Below are positions 8,636-18,001 of a stretch of DNA of 64,000 nucleotides, piece by piece. Origin of the DNA: Candidatus Zipacnadia bacterium (GTDB lineage Bacteria; Armatimonadota; Zipacnadia; Zipacnadales; UBA5352); NCBI GenBank assembly GCA_029820945.1, contig JALGUJ010000006.1, forward strand, positions 1 to 64,000. Reading direction: 5' to 3'. Under the pieces are notes generated by a model. The model saw nothing but the letters and a program-made list of their open reading frames with translations, had not been told where the DNA came from and did no database searches. The position numbers and the translations under genes are program-made. Numbering within the stretch: the stretch's first letter is position 1; the number at the start of each line of letters is the position of its first letter.

Positions 8636-8701
8636 GCGGCCCCGGGGTGTAGGGAGGGCCGCTCTGCCAGCCGGCGGTTGGGCCTCGCGGCCCAGCGCCG
8701 G
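8636..8701. terminator. Double hairpin between ACT gene and lyase operon
   Basis: GCGGCCC/GGGCCGC (8636-8662) and a bulged stem CCGGCG-TGGGCC/GGCCCA-CGCCGG (8671-8701) lie downstream of the minus-strand ACT gene and upstream of the minus-strand lyase gene. This is a plausible terminator between the two units, without a T-run. It belongs to the same style of GC palindromes as elsewhere. The rest of the 292-bp gap shows no gene. Confidence 0.45.
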
Positions 8702-8740
8702 AAAACCTGATACCTGGGATAAGTTTCGATGCCGGTCCTC

Positions 8741-9154
8741 TCAGTCCTCCTCGTCGAGTCCCAGCGCTATTGCCGCGGCCTCCAGGTCGGCGTCGGCGAA
8801 GGTGAGCACCGCGGCATAGCGCCGTGCGGCGGACAGCGCCGCGAAGTCCTCGATGCTGAGGCCCGCGTTCACGATGGCCCCGGTGATGTCGCACAGAGCG
8901 GCGACCTCGTCATCGCTCTCGATCAGGAACACCTGGCGTGTCTGTAACGCGACGCCTCGCTGTGCCGCAAGCTCACGTACGGCCTGCACGTCCTCGGGTA
9001 TCGCCATGAGCGCGGTCCCGCGCTTGCGCTGGCTGGCGATGGCGAGCATATTCACCCCCGCGTCGCGCAGCGTGCACAGGACGTGATGCAGCACTCCGAC
9101 CTCGTCCCTAACCTGCATCACCACCGCCGTCACCTGTCGGATTGAGTGAGACAT
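8741..9154 (-). CDS. Double ACT-domain protein
   Basis: About 137 aa, made of two ACT domains in tandem: the first begins VTAVVMQVRDEVGVLHHVLCTLRDAG and the second RQVFLIESDDEVAALCDITGAI. The layout resembles small stand-alone ACT proteins that bind amino acids as sensors; no catalytic domain is attached. I chose the ATG at 9154 (MSHSIRQ) instead of the track start 9181, because a promoter-like -10 (TATAAT) lies at 9197-9202 and would place transcription initiation around 9190, leaving almost no leader for the upstream start. The ligand is unknown. Confidence 0.75.
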   Translation of the reverse strand: MSHSIRQVTAVVMQVRDEVGVLHHVLCTLRDAGVNMLAIASQRKRGTALMAIPEDVQAVRELAAQRGVALQTRQVFLIESDDEVAALCDITGAIVNAGLSIEDFAALSAARRYAAVLTFADADLEAAAIALGLDEED

Positions 9155-9196
9155 TGCCACACCCGGCCTCTCGCAAGGCATACTACCCCATTTGCC

Positions 9197-9224
9197 ATTA
9201 TACCCGCAGACAGCGTCCGGTGAA
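9197..9224 (-). promoter_or_regulatory. Sigma-70-type promoter for the ACT gene
   Basis: Read on the minus strand: TTCACC (9224-9219), a 16-bp spacer, then a perfect TATAAT (9202-9197). Predicted initiation near 9190 gives a leader of about 36 nt to the ATG at 9154. The gap 9203-9400 holds nothing else recognisable. Confidence 0.5.
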
Positions 9225-9400
9225 CCCAGAATGTGGCATGGAACGGCATTCCGGCCGGCCTAACGCAGCCGCCGTCCCCTGTGTGTACCCATATAAGAAC
9301 CGGCAGGCCGCCCGCAAGTTCCTCGCGCGTGGCACTCGATGTAGCAGCGTCTCTCCGGCTGCGAACCACGTCCGGACCGGTTTCGCGCAGCCTCGCCCAT

Positions 9401-10459
9401 CTACACGTCGCGCGGCAGCCGCGCCTCCACCGCCGGCATCGGCTCGAAGGGCCTGTGCGGGAGTGTCTGATACCAGTAGGCGGTGGAGGAGTAGTCGTCC
9501 GAGCGGTGATTCGCGTGACCGTGCTCGATGCTCACGCGAATCCGCTCCTGGAAGCTGATCGGGTCGGCGATGTGGAAGCGGTAGACCGTCCACTTGCCCT
9601 CCCAGTTGGTGTGCTCCCGGTTGTACAGCGAGGTGCCGTGGTAGAGGCCGCGCACGTCCTGCATGCCGTAGGCGTGCGAGAAGTAGTCCTCCGTGCCCGT
9701 CCCGTGCAGTGACGGGGGCCAGGTGTCGCCGTCGATGAAGATCATGTCATCGCCCTCGCCCCACCAGTGCCCGTCCCAGTTGTGGATGGAGAGGTTGCAG
9801 CCCACGTAGTGGCCTCGGCCCTCGGCCTCGAGGATAAGGTAGTTGTCCTCGCCGCTGAGGTTGGGGACCTTGTTGAGCTTCCGCTCCGCCCACATGGCGT
9901 TCGGCTCGGCCCAGCCCTCGCAGGGGTTCTCGCGCCGCCAGCAGGCGTGGAAGTAGAGGTGATCGGGGATCGGCTCGTCCTGCTCTTCGTAGTCCACGTA
10001 GAAGTAGAGCGGCCGGGGCTCTTCACCCTCGTTGGCCACCTCGATCCGAGCGCCGCTGGAGAAGGGCATCGGGAGCCAGCAGTTGAAGGCCGAACGCGGC
10101 TCTCCGCTTGGGTGGTGAGTCATGCTCAGGGCGATCGACTCCCACTGGGCGATCTCGCCGTGGCCCACGCCGAAGAAGTCGCCCATCGGCACCTCGACAC
10201 TGGGCTCCGCCTGATCGTCCCAGTACATGCGGATGAGCACCCGCCTCGGCCAGGCCGGCTCATCGGAGCTGGAGGTCATCCAGATATGGTTGATGCAGCC
10301 GGCACCCTCGATCTCCGCGATGGTCTTCACATCGCCGGGCTCAAAGCGCCAGTAGTCGGCATTCGCCCCGCTCTCGTCCCAGCTCGAGATGCGCTTCGAG
10401 CGGGTGTTGCGCGGCAGGATCAGCCCTCGCAACGGGTTGGTCAGACTCGGCATGTCCAT
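9401..10459 (-). CDS. GH172 (DUF2961) family glycosidase-like protein
   Basis: A 352-aa protein of the DUF2961/GH172 family, whose characterised members act on furanosides (difructose dianhydride synthase/hydrolase, D-arabinofuranosidases). Hallmarks are WGEGDDMIFIDGD and GTGTEDYFSHAYG in the second jelly-roll half, plus an N-terminal NPLRGLILPRNTRSKRISSWD typical of the family. No signal peptide is visible, so a cytoplasmic location is likely. GGGAGG sits 8 nt before the ATG. The upstream gene (ends 10487, same strand) encodes a secreted GH-like protein, so both may belong to one glycan-use unit. Confidence 0.85.
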   Translation of the reverse strand: MDMPSLTNPLRGLILPRNTRSKRISSWDESGANADYWRFEPGDVKTIAEIEGAGCINHIWMTSSSDEPAWPRRVLIRMYWDDQAEPSVEVPMGDFFGVGHGEIAQWESIALSMTHHPSGEPRSAFNCWLPMPFSSGARIEVANEGEEPRPLYFYVDYEEQDEPIPDHLYFHACWRRENPCEGWAEPNAMWAERKLNKVPNLSGEDNYLILEAEGRGHYVGCNLSIHNWDGHWWGEGDDMIFIDGDTWPPSLHGTGTEDYFSHAYGMQDVRGLYHGTSLYNREHTNWEGKWTVYRFHIADPISFQERIRVSIEHGHANHRSDDYSSTAYWYQTLPHRPFEPMPAVEARLPRDV

Positions 10460-10486
10460 AGTCGTACCTCCCGTGATGTGAGCTCA

Positions 10487-13400
10487 TCATCGGGCAACGA
10501 AGCCCGGTATCTCCTGACTGAAGTACAGTGGCATGGTGCGGTGGTAGTCCCTCTCTCCGCGCGTCTCCGTCAGCCACCAGACGCCGGCCTGGCCGTCGGG
10601 TACCGCGATCGCGTGCTCCTGCTCGCGCCTGTCCGGCGAGACGTCGAGCGCCGTCCCGCCGGCGGGGTTGTTCACCACCAGCCGGATGTCGTCCTCCGCG
10701 GCGCGGGTGGTGACTGAGAACTCCTCGACGCCGGGGGGCACGAGAAACCGCAGCCCGCCCGCCGTGCCCGCGAGCTGTATCGGCCGGGAGGCGGTCGTGG
10801 GCAGGATGATCGCGGCATTATCGAGGGCGACGCGCCAGACGGCGTAGCCGCCGTCACCGCAGATGAGGTGCAGGCCGCCGCGCTCGCAGAGCACCTCGAA
10901 CTGGGCCGGAGCATCGCCACCCGCTGCGCCGCGGTGAAGGATCGCGCCGGTCGGGCCCATGACCCAGAAGCGCGCGCCCCAGTCACTGCGCTCGGGCACC
11001 TCGAATGTGCCGCTCAGGCGCTCTCCGCTCTCGCGCGGCACGATGACGACCTGGTCCAGCCCGAGCCAGGGCGTGACCGCCACGGCCTGCCGCCGACCCA
11101 TCAGCGGCTCCGGCAGCGGGCGCGCGGCCTCGTCGCGAAGGGCGAAGAAGGGGGGCGCCGCCTTCGCCGGCAGCGACGCCCCGAGCAGGTCCTGGGTGCG
11201 GCCCTCCGCGTCCGGCTCCGCCTCGGCGAGACTCACCTCGATGGCGGCATAGATGCGCAGATCCGGCACCTCGACCGCGATGCCGTCGGCGAGTTGCTCG
11301 AAGTCGGCCTGCACGGTGCCGGCCTCCGGGCGATGCAGCGCCACCTCGCGCGCGCTCGTGCCCTGTGGCGTGCGCAGCACGACCGTGCAGCGCTTCGAGC
11401 GCAGCTCGGCGTGCGTGGGCTGATCGAGGAAGTCGGTGCTGCGCTCCTCGTCGGCGTCCCAGCGCACGTCGTAGTTGACCAGGTGCGCGATGAGTCGGCG
11501 GTCGGCGTGGTCGCGCGGCTCGAAGAGGCTGACCCGCACCCCCGGGGCGTCGCCCGCCACGATGGACGCGTTCTCCGGTAGCAGGCGGTTCAGCGTGTCC
11601 GCGAACAGCTCGCGGTTGCCGTCGCCCTGCAGGCGCTCCAGCGGGTTGTGCCCGCGCAGCGCCATCCGCCGGTACCAGCCGGCCTCGCGGCGGAAGGAGA
11701 TGTCCGGGAGGCCGTCGCGCCAGAGCCAGCCAGGGTGCCACGCGACGCGGCCCGCGCCCACCGTGCGCACGCCCGCGCCGTCGGGCAGAACGTCCGCGAG
11801 GCAGGAGCGCTCCCGCACCGCCCCGCAGAGGTGCCTCGTGCCGACATCGCCCGAGGCCAGGAGGCCGCCGCCCGCGCGCACGTACTCGCGCAGGATCGCC
11901 GCGTGATCGTCGCTCATGCAGGTGATGCCGGGCAGCAATACCACGGAGTAGCGCGCCAGTCGCTCCGGCGTGAGCGCGGCCTCAGGGATGAGGTCGAACG
12001 GGATGTGGTGGTCCAGCAGGAGATTGCGCGTGCACCGCGCCTCCAGCTCGTATTCGCGGTTCTCCGCGATGCTCTCGTCCACGAAGGCAAGGACGATGCC
12101 CACCTCGGCGCGCGAGCGCACGCCGCTGTAGAGGTCATGCCGCTCGTGATAGAACCGGTACAGCTCCTCGCGCAGCGCCTCGGTGTTGGGGAAGAGGTCG
12201 TAGACGCCGATGAGGTTCCCGGTATCGCAGAAGATGCCGTCGAAGGCCAGGGCCTCGAACATCGCCAGCGCGAAGGTCTCCGGATGCGCGCGCAGGTAGT
12301 ACCGTGCCTGCTGCGGCGCCGCCCGCACGCCCGGGCGGTCGAGGCCGGACACAGTCGCATAGTGAGTGATCTGGTCCTGCAGCTCGTTGAAGCACAGGCC
12401 ATCCGCGATCTCCCGCTGGGGCATGCCCGTCTCGGTGCCATCGTGCTCGTTGAACGCCACCGTCATCCCCGCGTCGGCCCAGTCGCTGATGGCACAGCAG
12501 TAGCCCGGCAGCAGCCCATAGGCGGTGCCGTTGGTGATGACCATGAACTCTTCGCGGCCCTCGGCCGCGCTCCCGCCGCGCCGCAGGTGCTCGAGGAGGC
12601 CCGCCATCGACTTCGACCACACCCGCCGCGTCTCGATCTGCAGCGGGACGCTGTCGGGGCTGTTGATGCGCAGCTCGCTCACATCGCGGCTCCCGAAGAA
12701 GCGCTCCCGCTCGTCGGGGGTGTACTCGCTTCGCAGGTGCTCCTCGAAGGCGCGCCGGCAGTACCCGCACTCGCAGCGGTGCATGGTGTTGTCCACGAAC
12801 ACCCCATCGATGCCGTCCTCGGCAATGTTGGTGCACACGGCCTCCATGTACCGCCGCCAGTGCGGGTTCTGCACGCAGACGTTGTAGCGCCGGTAGCCGT
12901 AGTAGTCGTCGGGATTGACGCGCCACTGCCGCCGCTCGCCGTCGATGACCGAGATCCAGTCCCACGGGTCCTCGTCGGGCCTGGGGCCGAAGTGCAGGGG
13001 GCCGTAGTCGTCCCAGTTGTCGTAGAACGCCCAGAAGCCCTGACGCTTGTCGTAGTTGCCGAAGATGCGAAAGGCCGAGACGTAGGTGAAGAGACCGCCG
13101 GCGCCGGCCTCGTGCATCTGCCGATGCACCTCGCGGCCGAGCGCCTTCTGCCGCTCGATCCACTCAAGCGGAGTGGGGCAGACCTCAGGCCTGCCCCACC
13201 AGTCCATCGTCAGGACCCTGTTGTTGTCGTACTGCAGGTCTGGGGCATAGCGCTCGATGGCCCCCAGCAGGTTCTCGCGGTCGGAGCCCGGCGGCGCGGA
13301 GATGTCTACCTCTGCGGCATCGACCGCGAAGCGGTTCTGCAGGCCCATGCGGTGAAAGTACTGTCCACGCTGCGGCCAGACGGTGTAGACGAACTGCATC

Positions 13401-13501
13401 ACGCGCGGCTCGTCGTTGGGCTCCAGCGCCGGGCACCGTGCCGTCGTCACGCCCGCAAGCGCGACGAGCAGCGCGGTGAGGTTCCTCTGCACCGGGCTCA
13501 C
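10487..13501 (-). CDS. Large secreted glycoside-hydrolase-like protein with amidotransferase-like trimerisation domain
   Basis: A 1004-aa protein with an N-terminal signal sequence (LTALLVALAGVTTARC). The first half looks like a TIM-barrel GH of the GHL6/GH42-related kind: an acidic strand end followed by a Cys cluster, DGVFVDNTMHRCECGYCRRAF (residues about 230-250). A middle region resembles the beta-galactosidase trimerisation domain (VVLLPGITCMSDDHAAILREYV). The C-terminal part is beta-rich. The substrate is not deducible. The track start is GTG 13501; GTG 13492 has a better-placed GAGGGTGAG and may be the true start. It lies 27 bp upstream of the GH172 gene, and co-transcription is likely. 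Confidence 0.65.
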   Translation of the reverse strand: MSPVQRNLTALLVALAGVTTARCPALEPNDEPRVMQFVYTVWPQRGQYFHRMGLQNRFAVDAAEVDISAPPGSDRENLLGAIERYAPDLQYDNNRVLTMDWWGRPEVCPTPLEWIERQKALGREVHRQMHEAGAGGLFTYVSAFRIFGNYDKRQGFWAFYDNWDDYGPLHFGPRPDEDPWDWISVIDGERRQWRVNPDDYYGYRRYNVCVQNPHWRRYMEAVCTNIAEDGIDGVFVDNTMHRCECGYCRRAFEEHLRSEYTPDERERFFGSRDVSELRINSPDSVPLQIETRRVWSKSMAGLLEHLRRGGSAAEGREEFMVITNGTAYGLLPGYCCAISDWADAGMTVAFNEHDGTETGMPQREIADGLCFNELQDQITHYATVSGLDRPGVRAAPQQARYYLRAHPETFALAMFEALAFDGIFCDTGNLIGVYDLFPNTEALREELYRFYHERHDLYSGVRSRAEVGIVLAFVDESIAENREYELEARCTRNLLLDHHIPFDLIPEAALTPERLARYSVVLLPGITCMSDDHAAILREYVRAGGGLLASGDVGTRHLCGAVRERSCLADVLPDGAGVRTVGAGRVAWHPGWLWRDGLPDISFRREAGWYRRMALRGHNPLERLQGDGNRELFADTLNRLLPENASIVAGDAPGVRVSLFEPRDHADRRLIAHLVNYDVRWDADEERSTDFLDQPTHAELRSKRCTVVLRTPQGTSAREVALHRPEAGTVQADFEQLADGIAVEVPDLRIYAAIEVSLAEAEPDAEGRTQDLLGASLPAKAAPPFFALRDEAARPLPEPLMGRRQAVAVTPWLGLDQVVIVPRESGERLSGTFEVPERSDWGARFWVMGPTGAILHRGAAGGDAPAQFEVLCERGGLHLICGDGGYAVWRVALDNAAIILPTTASRPIQLAGTAGGLRFLVPPGVEEFSVTTRAAEDDIRLVVNNPAGGTALDVSPDRREQEHAIAVPDGQAGVWWLTETRGERDYHRTMPLYFSQEIPGFVAR

Positions 13502-13573
13502 CCTCGATTGCTGCAGGCATCCCGCCGCGCCCGCGGCACGGCGGTGCCGGTCGGTGATCCATCTCGGCCCCGC

Positions 13574-14266
13574 TTAGTGCACGCCCGCCTGCGATCCCGG
13601 CATCTGGTCGTACGGGATCGCATCCTTGGGCCGTGCACCTCCCTGCTGGCCGCCCTCGTCGGGCTCCGGCACGGTCCCCCCGCTCCCCGGATCGAGCTCG
13701 TAGAGGATGGGCAGGAGCTCCGGCGCCACCCCGCCACCGACCTCCGGGACCATGCTGTAGACGCGGAAGGCGGGCCGGAAGAGGATGGGGATGGAGAGCG
13801 CCCCCTCCTCATCCCATTCCGCGAAGTCCACGACATTGCCGGCGTCGAAGTGGGCGTTCCAGATGCGGAGCGTCCCTCTCAGGTCGCCTCGCTGTCTGCC
13901 GAGCTGCATGACGTACGAGAGGTCATGGCTGCCGTTCACCAGTGCGGCGGCCTCCTGCTCGGAGACCTGCTCGCTCCATATCTGCGACGGGCGGCTCACC
14001 GACGTGCACAGAGCGAAGTTGTTGCGGATCACTCCCCAGGTGCCCGCGACGGGATCGCCGTCCGGCGCCGTCCTGCTGGTCATCGTGAAGATGCCCTCCG
14101 GTGAGAACGCCAGCACGAAGCCCAGCGACTCCTCCACCCACACGGTCGGGAACCGGGGGGTGTCGGCCTAGGGCACGAGCCCGTCCGACCAGGCCGGCGC
14201 CGCGCCCACCATCACCATCGCGACCATCACCACCGCGACGCACGCACAGACTGGATGATTCCCCAT
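13574..14266 (-). pseudogene. Secreted hypothetical protein interrupted by an in-frame TAG
   Basis: The track ORF (13574-14143, GTG start) is only the downstream part. Reading upstream in the same frame gives an ATG at 14266 with GGAG 6 nt before it, and a good signal peptide (MGNHPVCACVAVVMVAMVMV...APAWSDG). After Val-Pro the frame meets TAG at codon 33 (14168-14170), then continues without further stops for about 197 codons (ADTPRFPTVWVEESLGFVLAF...). The mature part matches no family I know; its C-terminus is Gly/Pro-rich. No SD precedes the internal GTG. Either it is a recent nonsense mutation or the TAG is read through; see findings. Confidence 0.6.
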
Positions 14267-14382
14267 CCCTGCTCCTCGCTTCGCTCGATACGACAGATCC
14301 CCCCCGACCGGCCATCCTCGCATCGGACCTGCGGTACCGCGCCACGACGAAGCTCAAGCGGCACCCGCCGCGCCGCTTGGGC

Positions 14383-15495
14383 TCAGACGTTGAACATCGG
14401 CGCGTCGGTCGGCTCCGGGATGCCGTACATCTCTCGCTTCGTGCGGAGGTAGAACAGGTAGTCCTCGTAGCTGACGTCCGGCGGCACGCGGTGATCGACG
14501 TGCGGGATGTAGCCGCCCTCCTCCACCAGGGGCTTGATCCGCCGCAGCTCCTTCACGATCTCATCGCGGCCGGCCGCCAGCGCCCGCTTGTTCACACCGC
14601 CCATCATCAGCACGTCCCGGCCCCAGTGCTGGCGAATCTCGACCGGGTCTGAGCCCGCGGCGACCTCGACCGGGAACATGCAGTTCACCCCGCCGTCCAC
14701 CCAGCCGTCGATGACGTCGGTGACGTTGCCGTCGGAGTCCACGAAGCACATCGTCGCTCCCGCCGAGTAGATCATGTCCGTGATCCGCCGGTAGCGCGGC
14801 GTCAGCCACTCGTGGAACATCTCCGGAGAGATGATGCAGCCCTGCTTGAAGTTCATGTCCTCCCAGAACGAGCCGCAGTCGATCTGGCAGTGCTGCACTG
14901 CGGGCTCGATGACAGCACACGCGATGTTGCAGAGGTGCTCGATCATCTCCTCCAGCAGCTCCGGGTCGTCATAGCACATCAGGGCGATCCCCTCGAAGCC
15001 CACCCAGTTGCGGAGCCGGCCGAACAGGCTGCCGGCGTGGATCTGCACCGGCACATCGACCTCGCGCGACTTGCGCGCCAGCTCGTCCCAGTCGTCGCGA
15101 TAGCGCCTCGGGTCCTGCGCGTCCAGCCTCTCCTTCATCTCCTCCCACGAGGCGCGGTCCTTGATGGGGAACTCCAGGTACTTGGGGATGGTGTCGGTGC
15201 CATCGGTGTAGATGATCTTCTTGACGCCCTCAGAGTCCTGGACGATGCGGTACTGCTCGGTCTCCTCCAGCACGCGGCTCTCGAACCCCGGCATGAGACC
15301 GACCGGCGCCGGGAGCATCCAGTGTCCCTCGAAGCCGAAGAACGGGTCGGCGACGGCGTTGTTGTTGATCTCCTCGGGCAGGCCCTCCTGGTGCCAGCGC
15401 TTGAAGGTGTCATCCCAGTACCCGAACTCGCGGTCCGGGACGTGATCGACCGGCTCGTAGCGCATGCATGCCACGAAACGTTCTCGCTGTGTCAT
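14383..15495 (-). CDS. Uroporphyrinogen decarboxylase-like (UROD/MtaA fold) protein
   Basis: A 370-aa UroD-superfamily TIM barrel. It lacks the N-terminal arginine-rich signature of true HemE, so haem synthesis is unlikely. The superfamily also holds corrinoid:coenzyme methyltransferases. Where those carry a metal-binding H-x-C-G, this protein reads FVDSDGNVTDVIDG near residues 250-263. The starting segment (MTQRERFVACMRYEPVDHVPDREFG) and C-terminal HVDHRVPPDVSYEDYLFYL are typical of the UroD-like proteins abundant in uncultivated glycan degraders. It begins 1 bp after the stop of the upstream sugar isomerase gene, so the two are one operon and may act on one pathway. Confidence 0.8.
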   Translation of the reverse strand: MTQRERFVACMRYEPVDHVPDREFGYWDDTFKRWHQEGLPEEINNNAVADPFFGFEGHWMLPAPVGLMPGFESRVLEETEQYRIVQDSEGVKKIIYTDGTDTIPKYLEFPIKDRASWEEMKERLDAQDPRRYRDDWDELARKSREVDVPVQIHAGSLFGRLRNWVGFEGIALMCYDDPELLEEMIEHLCNIACAVIEPAVQHCQIDCGSFWEDMNFKQGCIISPEMFHEWLTPRYRRITDMIYSAGATMCFVDSDGNVTDVIDGWVDGGVNCMFPVEVAAGSDPVEIRQHWGRDVLMMGGVNKRALAAGRDEIVKELRRIKPLVEEGGYIPHVDHRVPPDVSYEDYLFYLRTKREMYGIPEPTDAPMFNV

Positions 15496-15496
15496 G

Positions 15497-16318
15497 TCAG
15501 CTTCCCTCGACTTCCGCGATCCGATCGCGCAGGAACTCGACGACTTGGCCGATGTTGTTCTCGTTCGCGTACTCGATGATCAGCGGCACGTCGCCGAGAG
15601 CCATTAGCCGCTCGATGAAGACGGGCCAGTCAACCTCACCCTCGCCCGCCGATGGGAAGCCGGGCATGCCCTTCTCGTCCACGGTGCAGTCCTTGGCGTG
15701 GGCGAGGATGATGTGCTCGCCCAGCACGTCGAAAGGCCGCTGCGTGTCGTCGTAGCAGAGGATATTGGCCGGGTCGAGCAGGACCTTCAGGTTCGGGCTG
15801 GCGACTTCCTCGATCAGCCCTCGCATGGTCCAGGAGTTGGGCACGCTCTGGGCGTAGGAGGGCTCGATGCAGACCGTGACGCCCGCGTCCTCCGCCGGCG
15901 GCATGATCTCGCGCATCGACTGCACGCACCGCTCGAAGCCGCCGACGCCGCGGCGCCCCGACTCGGTCACGATGGCGCTGCAGCCGAACCCGGGCGCGGC
16001 CTCGATGGAGCTCCTGACGGCCTCCACGGCGGCCGCGCGTGCCTCGTCGTCTTCGGCGCTGATGTTGTTGTAGGCGTCCATGACCCAGGTCTCCAGCCCC
16101 TCGGACCGGAAGGCCCCGATGATGGTGTCCACCGCGTCCTGCGGAAACGCGGCCGGGTTCATCGCCGGATGGCGGGTGCAGTACTCGGGATACTCCTGAT
16201 ACCACGTTGGCACGGCCACGCCCTCGAGGCCGTGGGCGGCGATAAGCCGTGCCGCCTCCTCGACCGGATGATTGCGCGTGAAGATGATCGCGCGTACGCC
16301 AAGCTTCACCGACGTCAC
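15497..16318 (-). CDS. Sugar phosphate isomerase/epimerase (xylose isomerase-like TIM barrel)
   Basis: About 273 aa, AP-endonuclease-2/xylose isomerase-like TIM barrel. Metal-ligand positions are recognisable: an acidic strand end in [25 protein letters not shown], and the final LIIEYANEN Glu. The track start is GTG 16318; GTG 16309 (VKLGVRAI) has GAGAGGTGA at ideal spacing and is equally plausible. A low-complexity 73-aa ORF (16315-16536) ends in a 4-nt overlap with the GTG at 16318, but nothing supports it as a protein. The downstream UroD-like gene starts 1 bp later. Confidence 0.85.
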   Translation of the reverse strand: MTSVKLGVRAIIFTRNHPVEEAARLIAAHGLEGVAVPTWYQEYPEYCTRHPAMNPAAFPQDAVDTIIGAFRSEGLETWVMDAYNNISAEDDEARAAAVEAVRSSIEAAPGFGCSAIVTESGRRGVGGFERCVQSMREIMPPAEDAGVTVCIEPSYAQSVPNSWTMRGLIEEVASPNLKVLLDPANILCYDDTQRPFDVLGEHIILAHAKDCTVDEKGMPGFPSAGEGEVDWPVFIERLMALGDVPLIIEYANENNIGQVVEFLRDRIAEVEGS

Positions 16319-16554
16319 CTCTCGCTGATGGAATGGTGCTTCGTTTCAGGACCCGCCGTCTCCAACATCCGCTCGATCGTCCAGCTCCCGGACCTTGCGA
16401 TCGGCTCGGTCTCAAGGGGAAGCCGCACCGTGAACCGCTGCAGGCAGCGTGGCGCGAACGCGGCCGCGAGCGCTATCGGCACCCACCGGCGCGCGGGCGG
16501 TCCGCCGCTACCAGAGCCCGACGCCATGGAGGTCATCCCTTCGGTGCAGGTCCG

Positions 16555-17319
16555 TCAGTCCGCCAGCTCCGAGGACAGCTCCTCCACCAGCTCCGGCATG
16601 ACCTCGCCCGCGGGGCCCCGCAGCGACACGTCCACCACCGCGCTGAGGGCCGTGGCCTCGGGATTCACCTCGATCAGCACCGCGCCGGACCGGAACGCCA
16701 TTACCGGCAGCGACGCGGCGGGCTGCACGGTCGCCGACGTCCCAACGATGAGCATGACGCCCGCGAGCCGCGACCACCGCTGGGCGTCCTCCATGGCCTG
16801 CCGGGGAAGCTGCTCGCCGAACCAGACCACGTCGGGGCGCAGGATCGCGCCGCACTCGCACAGCGGCGGCAATCGGTCGAACCGTTCGGGCAGGTCCTCG
16901 GAGACGAACTCGCACGCGGTGCACCTGACGCGGCCGGCGTTGCCGTGCAGCTCAATCACGTTGGAGCTGCCCGCCGCCTGGTGCAGGCCGTCGATGTTCT
17001 GGGTGATGACCGGTGCCGGCGCGCGCTCAGCCACCGCGGTCTCCATCCACGCCAGCGCCATGTGCGCGGCGTTCGGGTCGGCCTCCCGGCACATCGCGCG
17101 CAGTTCCTCGTGAAAGCGCCAGACGGCCTCGGGGTCGCGCTCGAGCGCCTCGGCCGTCGCCACCAGCTCGGGGTCTCGCTCCGCCCACAGACCGGACTCG
17201 CCGCGGAAGGTCGGGATGCCGCTCTCCTGCGAGATGCCGGCACCCGTGAAGCACACGATCGGGAGGCCCTCGGCGACCCGGGTGGCGATCCTGTCGGCCG
17301 CGCGCTCGACGTCATCCAT
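16555..17319 (-). CDS. Sir2-family NAD-dependent protein deacylase (sirtuin)
   Basis: A 254-aa complete class III-type sirtuin. NAD-binding motifs GAGIS (26-30) and FRG (38-40), TQNIDGLH (106-113), catalytic His125 in ELHG, zinc site Cys133/136 and 154/156, VVWFGE (164-169), [10 protein letters not shown] and the C-terminal EVNP are all present. It removes acetyl or other acyl groups from lysines using NAD. It lacks an Ala-x-x-Tyr-x-x-Arg-type desuccinylase signature that I can find, so a deacetylase role is more likely. Its ATG overlaps the 3' end of bioY by 8 nt (ATGGATGA), indicating coupled translation. Confidence 0.93.
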   Translation of the reverse strand: MDDVERAADRIATRVAEGLPIVCFTGAGISQESGIPTFRGESGLWAERDPELVATAEALERDPEAVWRFHEELRAMCREADPNAAHMALAWMETAVAERAPAPVITQNIDGLHQAAGSSNVIELHGNAGRVRCTACEFVSEDLPERFDRLPPLCECGAILRPDVVWFGEQLPRQAMEDAQRWSRLAGVMLIVGTSATVQPAASLPVMAFRSGAVLIEVNPEATALSAVVDVSLRGPAGEVMPELVEELSSELAD

Positions 17320-17899
17320 CGCGCACCGGCCGCCCGACGAGCCCTGCCCAGGCGGCGTGCCCCAGGCGCCAGCTACCCAGCGCGCCCGCGATCTTCACGG
17401 CGTCGCCGGGGAGGAAGGGCAGCACTCCCAGCGCGAAGGCCTGCGCCGGGGAGAGGCCGTTGAGGTGGGCCAGCCACGCCGCGCCCAGCAGCAGCAGCGC
17501 CAGGTTGCCGGCCACCATCGCCGCCCCCACGGCCATGGTACTGCGGCTGCGCCCGGCCACGAACCCGACCATGAGCGCCGCGACCACGAAGCCCACCAGG
17601 TAGCCGCCGGTCACGCCCGTGAGCGACCCGCCCGCGAAGGTGGCGACGCCGGCCGCGCCCAGGCCCAGGAAGAGGACCTGGCTGAGCGCGCCGCCGGCCG
17701 CCCCCAGGGTGGCGCCGGCCAGCAGCACGATCATCGTCTGCAGCGTGACGGGAACCGGCGAGAAGGGAAGAGGCAGCCGCACGTGCGCCGCCAGCGCCGT
17801 GGCCGCCGTGGCACCGGCGATGCCCGCGGCCAACAGCATGTGGCGGCGCGTAATGGGAACGCAGAGCGGCGAGGCGATGATGGTCCGCGATCGATCCAC
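17312..17899 (-). CDS. bioY: BioY-type biotin ECF transporter substrate-binding component
   Basis: A 195-aa integral membrane protein. The track ORF (start 18385) is too long; GTG 17899 (VDRSRTII) is preceded by AGGAAGG and lies about 54 nt after an extended -10 element. BioY features: HVRLPLPFSPVPVTLQTMIVLLAG near residues 35-58, SLTGVTGGYLVGFVVAA, and the C-terminal LPFLPGDAVKIAGA loop. Six TM helices are expected. No EcfA/EcfT genes are in the window, so it would work alone or with shared ECF modules. The 8-nt overlap with the sirtuin gene implies co-expression. Confidence 0.88.
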   Translation of the reverse strand: MDRSRTIIASPLCVPITRRHMLLAAGIAGATAATALAAHVRLPLPFSPVPVTLQTMIVLLAGATLGAAGGALSQVLFLGLGAAGVATFAGGSLTGVTGGYLVGFVVAALMVGFVAGRSRSTMAVGAAMVAGNLALLLLGAAWLAHLNGLSPAQAFALGVLPFLPGDAVKIAGALGSWRLGHAAWAGLVGRPVRDG

Positions 17900-17959
17900 A
17901 GGCCCACATCCTTCCTGCAGGCGCACGCGGGGTGCGCGTAGAAGCTTCACATCGACGGA

Positions 17960-17968
17960 AGTATAGCA
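17960..17968 (-). promoter_or_regulatory. Extended -10 promoter for bioY-sirtuin
   Basis: On the minus strand the sequence TGCTATACT is an extended -10 (TGn + TATACT). No convincing -35 precedes it. Predicted start of transcription is near 17953, about 54 nt before the GTG of bioY. No biotin operator could be recognised. Confidence 0.4.
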
Positions 17969-18001
17969 CACCTGCACGGCTGAGAAGAAGGGCGGAATGG
18001 C

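Noticed and set aside
13574-14266. Pyrrolysine insertion at TAG
   Set aside because: No methylamine methyltransferase or pyl genes are in the window and the host genes are secreted proteins of other types.
14383-15495. Annotating the UroD-like genes as hemE
   Set aside because: The HemE N-terminal Arg-rich signature is missing and several paralogs sit beside sugar genes rather than haem genes.
16315-16536. 73-aa minus-strand ORF that ends with a 4-nt overlap to the sugar isomerase
   Set aside because: The overlap is tempting, but the translation is low-complexity, the SD abuts the start codon, and the isomerase has a better internal start at 16309.
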